Origin: an uncultured Porphyromonadaceae bacterium
GTDB taxonomy: Bacteria > Bacteroidota > Bacteroidia > Bacteroidales > Muribaculaceae
Direction: 5' to 3'
Assembly: GCA_902495075.1 (NCBI GenBank)
Contig: CABUVO010000010.1
Span: 1-64,000 of the forward strand
Length of the DNA stretch: 64,000 nucleotides
Position numbers and translations under genes: made by a program. The notes under the pieces were generated by a model. That model was not told the DNA's origin. It ran no database searches and was given only the letters and a program-made list of their open reading frames with translations. This document shows, piece by piece, positions 51,322-60,534 of the stretch (positions are counted from its first letter, which is position 1; the number at the start of each line of letters is the position of its first letter).

Positions 51322-54300
51322 TTATTTAACGTATATCATGGTCGCGGTATTGTTGTGGCGCACTATATAGAGTCCTTTGGACAGATAGTCGCGGATTTCG
51401 CCCCAAGGTTTGTTGAAGTGGAGCATGATGCCGGATGCTGTGTATACGGATACTTTCTCGTTGTTGTCGATAAGTATATCGGCAATGCCACTTACCTTAG
51501 TGCATGTGCCGTGGATTTCCACATCATGTGCGGGCATTGTCGCAGGTATCTCGTCTATCCATCTTTCAAACTTATAACCTTCCGGCACTACAGGGTTTGT
51601 TTCTGGTACTATCGCATCCCCTTCATAATGCTGCTCTTCCTTATAGGGTTCACCATCGAGAATATATGTCAGTGTATATTTGTACATATTCTTCAGATAC
51701 AGATGACTGTCAGCTCCTATATCCGTCACTGTTTGGGTGAGAGTTGCATCAGAATACCAGCATACTTCCTGACCGTTGACAGATTTAGGCAGCGTAGAGT
51801 TGGAGTAAAGTGTAAGTTCATCTTTTGAGTCTGCTACATTTGGTTCAACTACAGTATATGTCACTTTATACACTTTGTCATTACTGAATACAGGGTGTGG
51901 ATTCTCACCTATTTTCTGTCCGAAGGCAGCTCCGAGCATATATGCGATCTCTCCGCTCGCCATGCGCTCCTCTGTCACGAGTGTGTAGCCCCCGGTTTTT
52001 GCGTAGTCGGCTGTTGCGAATGCATTGGAGATGTTGTCAACGGTATAAGTGCAGTATGCTATCGCGTGACTGTTCGCATGATCCTCGATTGCTCCAATAT
52101 TGAATACATTGCTGATTGCTACGTCACAGTCTTTTGATAGGTTGCCTACAATTCCCGCACGCGACGACTCAGCATATATGGCACCTGCATTGTAACAGTT
52201 GCTGATGGTTGATGTCTTCTGGGTCAAAGCTCCCACAATGCCGCCTACACCTGACTTGGCTCCGTGGATTTCAGCATGGTTAGCGCACGCGTCAATGTCA
52301 GTAAAGCCTTTGACATATGAAGCGATGCCACCAAGAGTCATGTTGCCGTTGATATAGCCGTCAACGGTCACTCCCGAGATGCGGGCGCGATTGTCTGCGT
52401 CCGTTCCTTCTACGCATCCGAAGAGCCCAAGATAATTGTTTTTCGGTTGATTGATGTACAAACCTTTGATGGTATGATCGTTGCCGATAAATTCTCCGGT
52501 AAATGATTTGGTAATGGTATTCCCTATCGGAGTCCAGTCATAGTCACCGAGATCAATGTCGGAGGTCAGTATCGCCTTTGCACCTCGTTCGCCTGCATTG
52601 ACCTTATCGCTGAACCATGCGAGTTCGGATGCACACGATATGACATAGTATCCGTCCGTATTCAAGACAGGCTCTTTAGAGTTGGTGCCATACCAGTCAT
52701 CGTCAAGACCTTCAGGTACAACAGTAAATGTCTGTAGTCCGTCAGCATCATCGGGAATATTGTAAGTCAATCGCTGACAGCGATTGCCCGGAGCATAGGC
52801 AACTATGTCATAGTTCCCATAGGTGCCTTCATAAAGACCATCTGCATCGGGTTCGAGTTCCTTGCCGAGATAGGATACTGTTACATTGCCTTTTTCAACC
52901 TTGAAATCAACCTTGATGGGGAATTTCTTGACAGCAGTAAGGGGTATTCTGACATCCGGTATAGAACCGAAGTATGTTTTGTGAGGCACAGCTGTGAAAT
53001 TGGGCGAGCGGCCAGCTTTGGGATCGATGTTGCGGTGATTGCCTATGGGATCGCCGTAGCCGTTAACCTGAATCACACCATCGGTAAATGTCAATTCGGG
53101 TTCGGCATTGATGTCATGGTCGGCAGGGATGTCGAGTGTGACTGCCTGTGCCTTGTCTACAGAACCGAATTTATACTGATTGGCGCTTAGAATCAGCGAT
53201 GTGCCGTTGGGAACACCGTTATAGGTTACGTAAGCCGACATGTTGTATATGCCGGAGAGTTTGTTGGCGGGATGGCGTAGCCCGGAATACTGGATTGCCA
53301 CCTGATCGCCCGGCTGGTAGATTTTGCTCCCGGGGCGGTTTATGTTTACAATTTCGCGATGGCATTTTTTTGCCGTGAAGACCTGATAGGTAGACTTTCC
53401 GGCATTATCCGTCATCTGTACGATCTGGCGCCCTTCTTTGAGAAGCACTGTGTAGGAGCCGTCAGCATTTACGGTTACGCCGTCGTTACCGAAACCGGTA
53501 TATGTTGCCATCTGTTTGCCTATGGTTGGATAGGCAATCTTCACTTCTTTGGCTCCATCAGCCTTGAAGGTGTATGAGTATCCGGCTTTAGTGTCGAGAT
53601 AATAGAATACGTCGTGCTCGGCATCAACGTAGTCTCCTGCAAGTTTGAGAGCTCCCTGGTTGTGTTTCTCGTTGAGAAGCATCTGCGCGTCGACAGCAGA
53701 TTTGCCCTGACCTACGGTGATGACATAGGCAGCCGTGTTCTCGGGCCATATGGCGCCCCAGTATTCACCTCCCATATACGCCTGCTTCGCTCCTGTGGAT
53801 GAGGCATAGAAGTTGAGTCCAATGGCATCGTATGTTACGAGCACGATTGCTGTGCCTTCGCCCACAGCCTTGAGATTTGCCCATGCGGATCCCGCTTTCT
53901 GCTCAACTTTTAGGACAGAGTCGCTTTCTTTGCCGTCGAGCCCGAGGATGGTATAGTGGAAATCAGGTTCGATGAAATAGTTGTTGGTGGAGTTCTCAGT
54001 GAGCTGCCATGTGCGCATGGCATGTGCGAGGAAAGTATCGCCGACATTGAGGTCAAGATAACCTTCTTTGTTGACATTGACAAAAATATCGCCCGTTTCG
54101 AAGCCATCGTTTGCTTGGACATCATGTTTGATTGTCTTGGGATCAAACGCGTCATAATCGGATTGAGTGAACATGAGTACGGGGCGTTTTGCCACGTCTT
54201 TGTTCATTGTGAAATATCCGCCTTGGGTAAGCTTACCCGGCATAGAGGTGCGGTAGTTGTACACCTGGCCGTGTGCAAGACGATAAATGAGCATCTTGAA

Positions 54301-54993
54301 ATCACCTTGCACAACCTCTTTTAGCGGTTCAACTTTTGTGAAGTCAATGAAATGGAAAAACTTTATGTTAAGCTCGAAGTCTGCGTCTTTTGGCACGGTG
54401 ACCGTAAAGTTGTCAGATTGAGGTATCGCTCCCGACACGTTGACGTTGCCTGTCAGAGTCGCCTGCTTGTATAATGTTACATATCCTTCGTCTGTATGGG
54501 CTTTCGATGGAATGAACGCGCAGGAATACGTATCGCCATTGAGGGCTAGAAATGTCTTTCGTCCGGCAGTCACGCTGTTTCCGAGTGTGATCGGATGGTT
54601 TACACCCTCACGGCTGTTGACTTTGACATCGATGGTGTAGTCTCCGTTGTCAACGGTCCAGGTTGTGCCATTGGTTTTGTTTGATACGTAGGCAGTCAAG
54701 GTGAGGACGGTAATCTGCTGCGCCACGGAATCACCTACGCACACTTCGATAGTGCCGTTTTCCGTTGTGCCGTCTTTGCCGTAGCCGGTAATTATATACT
54801 CGCCGGGAGGTGCTGTAAATTGATACAGCTGCTTGTTGACATCACCGACGGCAATGTCTTCTCCTGTGGCTTTTGATTTCATCGACATGGTGGTTGACAC
54901 GGCATTCATCTTAACCGTGACTTCGACTGCCGATGAGGTGAATGCGCAGATGACAGTCGCCATTAACGCAATTAATACAGTTTTTAGTCTCAT
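51322..54993 (-). CDS. Large exported multidomain protein of the cobalamin operon, function unknown
   Basis: A 1223-residue protein with a signal peptide (MRLKTVLIALMATVICAFTSSA). Residues about 23-760 are beta-rich with no family I recognise. GLUG-type repeats are seen at about 900-1010 (LGGIASYVKG, GVGGIVGALTQK, RAGIVGNLSK). An InlB-like repeat follows at about 1110-1170 (YTLTYILDGEPYKEEQHYEGDAIV). The last 45 residues (VYTASGIML...LSKGLYIVRHN...MIYVK) look like a type IX sorting signal. It follows the BtuG-like gene by 44 bases, under the riboswitch. A role in holding cobalamin or adhering to a B12-bearing partner is inference from position. Confidence 0.7.
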   Translation of the reverse strand: MRLKTVLIALMATVICAFTSSAVEVTVKMNAVSTTMSMKSKATGEDIAVGDVNKQLYQFTAPPGEYIITGYGKDGTTENGTIEVCVGDSVAQQITVLTLTAYVSNKTNGTTWTVDNGDYTIDVKVNSREGVNHPITLGNSVTAGRKTFLALNGDTYSCAFIPSKAHTDEGYVTLYKQATLTGNVNVSGAIPQSDNFTVTVPKDADFELNIKFFHFIDFTKVEPLKEVVQGDFKMLIYRLAHGQVYNYRTSMPGKLTQGGYFTMNKDVAKRPVLMFTQSDYDAFDPKTIKHDVQANDGFETGDIFVNVNKEGYLDLNVGDTFLAHAMRTWQLTENSTNNYFIEPDFHYTILGLDGKESDSVLKVEQKAGSAWANLKAVGEGTAIVLVTYDAIGLNFYASSTGAKQAYMGGEYWGAIWPENTAAYVITVGQGKSAVDAQMLLNEKHNQGALKLAGDYVDAEHDVFYYLDTKAGYSYTFKADGAKEVKIAYPTIGKQMATYTGFGNDGVTVNADGSYTVLLKEGRQIVQMTDNAGKSTYQVFTAKKCHREIVNINRPGSKIYQPGDQVAIQYSGLRHPANKLSGIYNMSAYVTYNGVPNGTSLILSANQYKFGSVDKAQAVTLDIPADHDINAEPELTFTDGVIQVNGYGDPIGNHRNIDPKAGRSPNFTAVPHKTYFGSIPDVRIPLTAVKKFPIKVDFKVEKGNVTVSYLGKELEPDADGLYEGTYGNYDIVAYAPGNRCQRLTYNIPDDADGLQTFTVVPEGLDDDWYGTNSKEPVLNTDGYYVISCASELAWFSDKVNAGERGAKAILTSDIDLGDYDWTPIGNTITKSFTGEFIGNDHTIKGLYINQPKNNYLGLFGCVEGTDADNRARISGVTVDGYINGNMTLGGIASYVKGFTDIDACANHAEIHGAKSGVGGIVGALTQKTSTISNCYNAGAIYAESSRAGIVGNLSKDCDVAISNVFNIGAIEDHANSHAIAYCTYTVDNISNAFATADYAKTGGYTLVTEERMASGEIAYMLGAAFGQKIGENPHPVFSNDKVYKVTYTVVEPNVADSKDELTLYSNSTLPKSVNGQEVCWYSDATLTQTVTDIGADSHLYLKNMYKYTLTYILDGEPYKEEQHYEGDAIVPETNPVVPEGYKFERWIDEIPATMPAHDVEIHGTCTKVSGIADILIDNNEKVSVYTASGIMLHFNKPWGEIRDYLSKGLYIVRHNNTATMIYVK

Positions 54994-55037
54994 TTTAAGT
55001 TTTATATTGTTTGTGATTGTTTGTTGGAGTAATGAAG

Positions 55038-56324
55038 TTATTTAAACTGTTTTTTATAAATAAATTTCCGCCCGTGCTGAATATATATCTGTCCTTCTAT
55101 AGGTTTGGATACCTTGATACCTTGGAGGCTGTAGATTGAATCGTCAGGCTGGCATTTAGGTAAGCCGGTAATTTCGTCTACTCCGTTTCCATCGGGTTTC
55201 AGCGCGAGGAAGTGGGCGGGATTGATATATACTTTGTAGGAGCCTACGAACTTCCCTTCAGGTGTCCATTGATACAATCCTCCCGCCGCCACGAATTCAC
55301 CAGCATCGGTGGCATAGATATAACCTGTGTAGGGGTTGACGTAAATACCATAAGGCATCTGGATTTTCATGATGTCTTCACGTACGGTGCCGGGCATTTT
55401 CTCATACACACCACTTGCCCCCTTGGTTGCCATGACCTCGACCGGATCTACGGAGATATAATTGAATGTGTAATCGCCCGTGTAGTAAGAGTAGCGAGAG
55501 CCGATGGCAAAGAATTTGCCGTCGGTGTTCACACAGTTGTAGGTGGCGGCATATTCAAGTCTTTGGAAACATGTGGCATCCGTTTTGCCGTCGATAACGG
55601 CTTGACAGTCGAAAATCAGCATAGCCGCCGGAATATCATAGTAATCACCGGGTGAATTTATGCATAGGTATTGCCCGCTTTGCGACATTTTTCCGTATAG
55701 ATTTATGGTGTTGGTCTCCACGTTACGTTCAACTTTCATCGATGCTGCATCAATCACACTGACAGTTGTCTCATACTCATGGTCTTCTTGGAATGCATAT
55801 CCGCCGGTATTGGCGACGAAAAGTTTTCCTTTGTAGAGAGCTATGCCTTCGGGCTCATAACCTACTTCCACGGCATCCACTACTTTAAAGGTGTTTACAT
55901 CTATTTTTGCCACATAACCTTTTGTGAAGTATTTCATTACACCATTTACTTTACATTCGTGGCCATACGACGATATGTAGACGTATCTGCCGTCGGATGC
56001 AAGCTTGCGGTTGTTGGGCACATCCTCGGTGGCGGCAACCGCTTTCCCCTCAGGGGTTATGAACTGCACGATATTCGACCAGTTGATTGCCATGGCGATA
56101 AGGTTGTCGTTCACCTGGATTATATCGTTGGGTGTGTCACCCAACTTATATCCGTTTACATCGCGAAACCACTGGTTGCTGACTATGCGCCCGTTTTCGA
56201 AATAACTCAGCCGACCGTTGTCAGACTGCCAGTTGCCTTCGTTCAGCAAAATTATTTTTTCATCAGCGATGGCTGTCAGCATCGCGACAAAAAGAGTTGT
56301 GAGGGTTAATAGAATCTTTTTCAT
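55038..56324 (-). CDS. BtuG-like beta-propeller protein (DUF5074/YncE-like)
   Basis: A 428-residue exported beta-propeller. After a signal peptide (ending near TAIADEK) comes ILLNEGNWQSDNGRLSYF, the DUF5074 start, and then seven or so repeats (YVYISSYGHE, KLFVANTGGYAF, GYIYATDAGEF). BtuG proteins of Bacteroides are surface propellers with very tight cobalamin binding that work with BtuB. The start overlaps the receptor stop (ATGA). Unlike known BtuG it has no lipobox Cys and ends with a sorting-signal-like tail (IYSLQGIKV...YIQHGRKFIYKK). Confidence 0.75.
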   Translation of the reverse strand: MKKILLTLTTLFVAMLTAIADEKIILLNEGNWQSDNGRLSYFENGRIVSNQWFRDVNGYKLGDTPNDIIQVNDNLIAMAINWSNIVQFITPEGKAVAATEDVPNNRKLASDGRYVYISSYGHECKVNGVMKYFTKGYVAKIDVNTFKVVDAVEVGYEPEGIALYKGKLFVANTGGYAFQEDHEYETTVSVIDAASMKVERNVETNTINLYGKMSQSGQYLCINSPGDYYDIPAAMLIFDCQAVIDGKTDATCFQRLEYAATYNCVNTDGKFFAIGSRYSYYTGDYTFNYISVDPVEVMATKGASGVYEKMPGTVREDIMKIQMPYGIYVNPYTGYIYATDAGEFVAAGGLYQWTPEGKFVGSYKVYINPAHFLALKPDGNGVDEITGLPKCQPDDSIYSLQGIKVSKPIEGQIYIQHGRKFIYKKQFK

Positions 56325-58300
56325 TTCCGTAACTTATTACCGAGTGAATATGAAAGAGTGAAGTAAAAGGCACGACCGGGCATTGGGTAACGCTGTATAT
56401 GCTCGTACTGCACGTCAAACAGGTCATTGATTTCGAGGGATGCCGTGAAATTGCGCCAGCGTCCTGTGATTTTCAGGTCGACATTGTCATATGGTTTGAG
56501 CACATCTTCCGGGTCGGCATACGACCACATGCGCTCGCCTACATGCAATTCGCTGATTGTTAGAGATAACCATCTCCATGCCGCAATGGCTGTGATTCCG
56601 CAGGAAAATTTTGGTGAATAGCAGATTGGCTTGTTGTATGTGTCCTCATTGTCGGGATTGGTGCGGTTGAGATCATCCTGAAGCGTGAAGGAAGTAAGCA
56701 GTGATAATGTCCACGAACCTGCCATATACTGCCCTTGCAGGGTAGCGTTCAGACCCCGGCAGAATGTCTTGCCATAGTTCATCATAGACCACGTATAAGT
56801 GCCTTTAAGCGGAAGACACACAATCCGGTCATCTATATGGTTTATGTAGACATCCGCTTGCGCCTGTGCCATCCAACGGTTGTTGAAGTAGTTGTATTCA
56901 AGGCCTAAATCCCATTGTCTGGTATATTCCGGCTTAAGATTGCGATTGCCCGCCTGCGTGTAGTAAAGATCGTTGAGCGTTGGGGCACGGAAGATACATT
57001 TATACCATGCGCGAGCGCTTAACCCGTGCCAGTTGTAGCCTATGGTCACCGAAGGTGTCACCTTCTGTAGCGGGTCGGCGGCTCCGACCTTGAGTTTTGT
57101 GTGGTCTTTGTAGTGCTGATAGAGCGCAGATGCCGCTAACCGGAATCCTCGCCATTCCGCCATAATGGCGGTAACGGCTTTCTGATCGAGGCGGCGAACG
57201 GAGCTGAAACGTTTGAGGTCGGCGTCGAGCCAAGACATTCGTGCGTCATATCCAACGTTGATGCTAAGCCAGCCCCAGGGGCGCATAGCGTACGCAGCAG
57301 AAGCAAAAGCATCATTTTGGTAATAATGGTTGTCGACCTTTGCTGTGTTTTGATTTTCTGGATAGTTTGTGTTATAACGCAGATATTCATGTGTGTATTT
57401 TGCGTTAATTTTCACGGTATGCATGTGATTGTAAGTGTGGTGCCAGGATACCTGAGCGAATATGTCTTTGTCCCATTCGCGGCCAACATTGGTATATTTA
57501 TCAGATAAACGCCTCACTATGCCTCCCGGACACCCGCGTTCCGACACATAACAATACAGATGTGAAGCAAAGCCACCCTTGAAAAGCGCACCCTCTATGC
57601 GGAAATATTCTATATCCGAATTTTTGCGTCGTCCTATAGTGTCTTCGAATTCGGATTTATATCTGAAAGAATAGTCACCTTTGGAATTTAGATACTCTCC
57701 GTCGATAAAGCCGCTCCATCCCTTTCTGTTGAACTGAAGGTTCATGCGCCCCCGATAAGTATGGAACGATCCGATCCCCCCGAGCACCGCAATTGAATCG
57801 CTTGTTGGTCGTCTGGTCTGCATATACACCGTGGCTCCCGATGCATATTCGGACGCCGACTGGCAGTTGTCCAGCTTGTTGGCATTGTAGAGAGAAACGG
57901 ACTCAAGCGTCGACAATGAGAATTTTCCCAAATCAACGGTGCCGTTCTGCGCGTTTGTAATCCTGATGCCGTCTATGTAGACTCCAACGTGCTGAGAGCC
58001 GAGTGAACGGACGTTGATCGTTTTAAGACCACCAAGACCACCGTAATCTTTTATTTGCACACCTGCGAAATATTTCAGGGCATCGGCTATGGATGTTGAG
58101 GAAAGAGCTTGCAATTTCGACCCCGCAAGTGTCTGGGTTGTAGCCAAAGGCTTGCGGTTAGCAATCACTTCCACATTGTTTAACAGGTGTGCCGAATCAT
58201 TTGGCTCATGACTCGGGGCGGCATTGAGACAAATGCCGCTGAAAGCTATCGTACAAAGTGATATTACCGGTTGTCGGAGTGTATTACGGAAAAATACCAT
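56321..58300 (-). CDS. btuB: TonB-dependent cobalamin receptor, BtuB-like
   Basis: About 659 residues. A TonB-box-like segment (NNVEVIANRK) precedes the plug domain (STSIADALKYFAGVQIKDYGGLGGLKTINVRSLGSQHVGVYIDGIRI) and a 22-strand-type barrel ending LSYSLGNKLRK. The start at 58300 gives a proper signal peptide (MVFFRNTLRQPVISLCTIAFSG); an in-frame start at 58411 would add 37 residues with no clear role. A cobalamin riboswitch about 200 bases upstream decides the B12 assignment over other siderophore or haem ligands. The BtuG-like gene overlaps its stop codon. Confidence 0.87.
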   Translation of the reverse strand: MVFFRNTLRQPVISLCTIAFSGICLNAAPSHEPNDSAHLLNNVEVIANRKPLATTQTLAGSKLQALSSTSIADALKYFAGVQIKDYGGLGGLKTINVRSLGSQHVGVYIDGIRITNAQNGTVDLGKFSLSTLESVSLYNANKLDNCQSASEYASGATVYMQTRRPTSDSIAVLGGIGSFHTYRGRMNLQFNRKGWSGFIDGEYLNSKGDYSFRYKSEFEDTIGRRKNSDIEYFRIEGALFKGGFASHLYCYVSERGCPGGIVRRLSDKYTNVGREWDKDIFAQVSWHHTYNHMHTVKINAKYTHEYLRYNTNYPENQNTAKVDNHYYQNDAFASAAYAMRPWGWLSINVGYDARMSWLDADLKRFSSVRRLDQKAVTAIMAEWRGFRLAASALYQHYKDHTKLKVGAADPLQKVTPSVTIGYNWHGLSARAWYKCIFRAPTLNDLYYTQAGNRNLKPEYTRQWDLGLEYNYFNNRWMAQAQADVYINHIDDRIVCLPLKGTYTWSMMNYGKTFCRGLNATLQGQYMAGSWTLSLLTSFTLQDDLNRTNPDNEDTYNKPICYSPKFSCGITAIAAWRWLSLTISELHVGERMWSYADPEDVLKPYDNVDLKITGRWRNFTASLEINDLFDVQYEHIQRYPMPGRAFYFTLSYSLGNKLRK

Positions 58301-58498
58301 CGGCAGTATGTTGGTTAATTCTACGAATCGTAAGTCCATACGTATCCCGGTGGGTAGAATGTAAAAAATCTCGGTGCGAAATATACGCATCGAGATAACA
58401 TACTGCTTCATTTACGCTTCATCAACCCGCATTGAAGGGTGATGAAAACGATTAATGATGCTGACCCGTGATCCCGCAGGCGCAAACAAATATTAATT

Positions 58499-58700
58499 GT
58501 CAGGAGTAAGTGGGTCTTCTGGCTTATCCCGGTTTCTTTGCGCCTTCCCAACCTTTGAGGTCAGTGGCGGATTCTGTCATCGCGTTGCACTGCGTGCTGC
58601 GGCTGAAGTAAGAAACCTTTTGCGCGGGAATTACAGCAGCGGGTACTGCCACGGATTCTCACCGTGTTCCGGGTGTGGTTCAACACCCTTCACTTCTTCC
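58499..58700 (-). promoter_or_regulatory. Cobalamin riboswitch
   Basis: On the minus strand the element has all the recognisable pieces: GAATCCGTGGC-like segment, GCTGTAATTCCC, the B12 box around CCGCCACTGACC, GGTTGGGAAGGCG and the closing GCCAGAAGACC. When adenosylcobalamin is bound, it should reduce expression of the receptor operon at 58300-51322. The paired 5' and 3' ends sit at about 58700 and 58500. Confidence 0.92.
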
Positions 58701-58704
58701 GCTG

Positions 58705-58736
58705 CAAAAGTATAAATTATTTCCGGACTATGCAAA
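58705..58736 (-). promoter_or_regulatory. Promoter of the cobalamin operon
   Basis: On the minus strand TTTG (58736-58733), 20 bases and TACTTTTG (58712-58705) match the Bacteroidetes consensus exactly. The predicted start near 58698 is the 5' edge of the riboswitch. Confidence 0.7.
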
Positions 58737-58784
58737 TAAGATGTTGCATTTTTTTAGTTGCTTATCGTGTTAACGGGGGGTTGA

Positions 58785-59474
58785 TTATTCCGGCAATGGG
58801 TCTATGATGCGTCTGTCTTCCTCCGAAATGATCCGACCGTCCGCCATGGTTATCACACGGTCGGCAATGGTTGTCATCGTAGGGTCGTGGGTGACGATGA
58901 CGAATGTTTGTCCAAGACGTTCGCGCAGCGAGGCGATCACGTCGCGAATCTCATCGCGGTTGCGAGAGTCAAGGCTGCCCGTCGGTTCGTCGGCGAAGAT
59001 TACTTTCGGGTCATTTATAAGTGCCCGGGCAATTGCGGCGCGCTGTCGCTCACCTCCCGACATTTGTGCGGGCTTATGACGTTTGCGCTCGGAAAGTCCG
59101 AGCATGTCAAGAAGTTCCGAAGCCTTCTGCATGGCTTTCTTCTTTGACATCCCGCCGATCATTGCCGGAAGAGCCACATTCTCACAGGCGGTAAACTCCG
59201 GCAGAAGCTGATGAAACTGAAATATGAAGCCTATGTTGCTATTGCGAAAATGTGACAGGCGTTTGTCTCCGAGTGAGGAGATTTCCTCTCCATCGTATAT
59301 CACCTTCCCGGAATCGGGACGGTCGAGAGTTCCCGCAATTTGCAGGAGCGTAGTTTTGCCGGCACCGCTGGGACCAACGATGGTGATTATCTCTCCTTTG
59401 CAGATTGAAAGTGATATATCGGAAAGCACGGTAAGCGTGCCGTATGATTTTGATATGTTGGAAAGTTGAATCAT
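58785..59474 (-). CDS. ABC transporter ATP-binding protein, LolD/MacB-type
   Basis: A 229-residue ATPase. It has Walker A (GPSGAGKTTLLQ), Q-loop (IFQFHQLLPEFTACENVALP), the signature MSGGERQRAAIARAL, Walker B (KVIFADEPTGSLD) and the switch His (VIVTHDPT). The LLPEFTA stretch after the Q-loop is typical of LolD-type proteins, which drive lipoprotein release from the inner membrane. No permease gene is in the window; partners would be encoded elsewhere. It begins 3 bases after the tcdA stop, on the same strand. Confidence 0.85.
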   Translation of the reverse strand: MIQLSNISKSYGTLTVLSDISLSICKGEIITIVGPSGAGKTTLLQIAGTLDRPDSGKVIYDGEEISSLGDKRLSHFRNSNIGFIFQFHQLLPEFTACENVALPAMIGGMSKKKAMQKASELLDMLGLSERKRHKPAQMSGGERQRAAIARALINDPKVIFADEPTGSLDSRNRDEIRDVIASLRERLGQTFVIVTHDPTMTTIADRVITMADGRIISEEDRRIIDPLPE

Positions 59475-59477
59475 TTT

Positions 59478-60206
59478 CTATTCTGTCAATTTCATTATCA
59501 CGTGATTTGCGAGATATATCCCGAAAATCGCCGGGATGGAGATGATGGTGCCGTAGGAGCTGCGTTTGTTCTGCTCTTCGAGTTCGATGACAGCACGGCG
59601 GCATGGTGCCTCTGTACTTGCAACTACTTTCAGAGGCTTACGGATACCTGCTTTCTTGAGTCGCTGGCGCACGGCACGTGCTAATCCATCTTCTCGCGTC
59701 TCCGAGATGTCGAAATATCCGATCTTGGTCGGATCAATTCTGCCACCGGCTCCCATGGAAGAGATCACAGGTATTCGGTTGGCAAGACAATGCATGATCA
59801 CTGCCATCTTGGGTGCTACCGTATCAATCGCATCTATCACAAAATCGGCATCTGTGCCGATCAGGGCAGCCGCGTTCTCGGGTGTGACGAACTCTTTGAC
59901 GGCAGTTACCGATATCTCCGGATTTATATCGCGACAGCGTTGCGCGAAAAGCGACACTTTCGGTTCCCCGACAGTGGAGCGCAAGGCAATCAATTGTCTG
60001 TTGATATTGCTTTCGGCAACATTGTCGGCATCTATTATCACGATATGTCCCACGCCGCTGCGGACCAGTGTCTCAACGGCATAACCTCCTACACCGCCGG
60101 CACCGACCACAACGACTTTTGCTCGGGCGAGGCGTTCTACCGCCTCGTCGCCAAGCAGACGTCGTGTGCGTGAGTCCCACGCATCTGTTGTCATCGGATC
60201 AGGCAT
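59478..60206 (-). CDS. tcdA: tRNA threonylcarbamoyladenosine dehydratase
   Basis: About 242 residues, an E1-like enzyme that closes t6A at position 37 of tRNA into cyclic t6A using ATP. It shows RTRRLLGDEAVERL, VVVGAGGVGGYAVETLVRSGVG (nucleotide binding), DADNVAESNINRQ, DAIDTVAPKMA, SSMGAGGRIDPTKI and a final EAPCRRAVIELEEQNKRSSYGTI. The start at 60206 gives an 8-base overlap with the upstream CxxC-protein stop; an ATG at 60194 is also possible. A longer frame from 60245 lies within the upstream gene and is less likely. Confidence 0.93.
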   Translation of the reverse strand: MPDPMTTDAWDSRTRRLLGDEAVERLARAKVVVVGAGGVGGYAVETLVRSGVGHIVIIDADNVAESNINRQLIALRSTVGEPKVSLFAQRCRDINPEISVTAVKEFVTPENAAALIGTDADFVIDAIDTVAPKMAVIMHCLANRIPVISSMGAGGRIDPTKIGYFDISETREDGLARAVRQRLKKAGIRKPLKVVASTEAPCRRAVIELEEQNKRSSYGTIISIPAIFGIYLANHVIMKLTE

Positions 60207-60420
60207 CGGCAGGGAGCCAGCTACCTTTAAATCCGGTTTCCTCAATTGTCTTGACTATCTCGGCGGCTTTGGCAGCATCATCCGGGATGCCATGACATTC
60301 AAGCACTTTGTCGGCAGATTCAAGATCCATCGACCATTCCATATTCGGGAAACGCTGTTCAACAGCACCCATTATTGCGGCTTTGCATCCGCCGCATTTT
60401 GCATTCGTCTTAAATTTCAC
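60199..60420 (-). CDS. Small heavy-metal-associated domain protein (CopZ-like)
   Basis: A 73-residue protein with one ferredoxin-like metal-binding fold and the CxxC motif in NAKCGGCKAAI. Such proteins pass Cu(I) to a P-type ATPase. The copA gene is 114 bases upstream on the same strand. The usual MxCxxC is AKCGGC here, so Met before the first Cys is absent. The stop overlaps tcdA. Confidence 0.8.
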   Translation of the reverse strand: MKFKTNAKCGGCKAAIMGAVEQRFPNMEWSMDLESADKVLECHGIPDDAAKAAEIVKTIEETGFKGSWLPADA

Positions 60421-60534
60421 TTCTATTAATGTTTAATTTGTAATGTTTAATGTGTAATTGATAGAGGCTTTAGGTCTTAGGCTTTAGAAGTTCCATCCGG
60501 CGGAATGTCTCAAATAATTTCTCATTCCTAATTT
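60421..60534. repeat. Spacer with three 7-bp array types
   Basis: The spacer between the CxxC gene and copA consists of an AATGTNN array (60425-60460), a CTTAGGCTTTAG-type array (60464-60490), and a TAATTCC/TAATTTC array (about 60515-60550, running into the last codons of copA). All have a period of 7. Confidence 0.6.
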
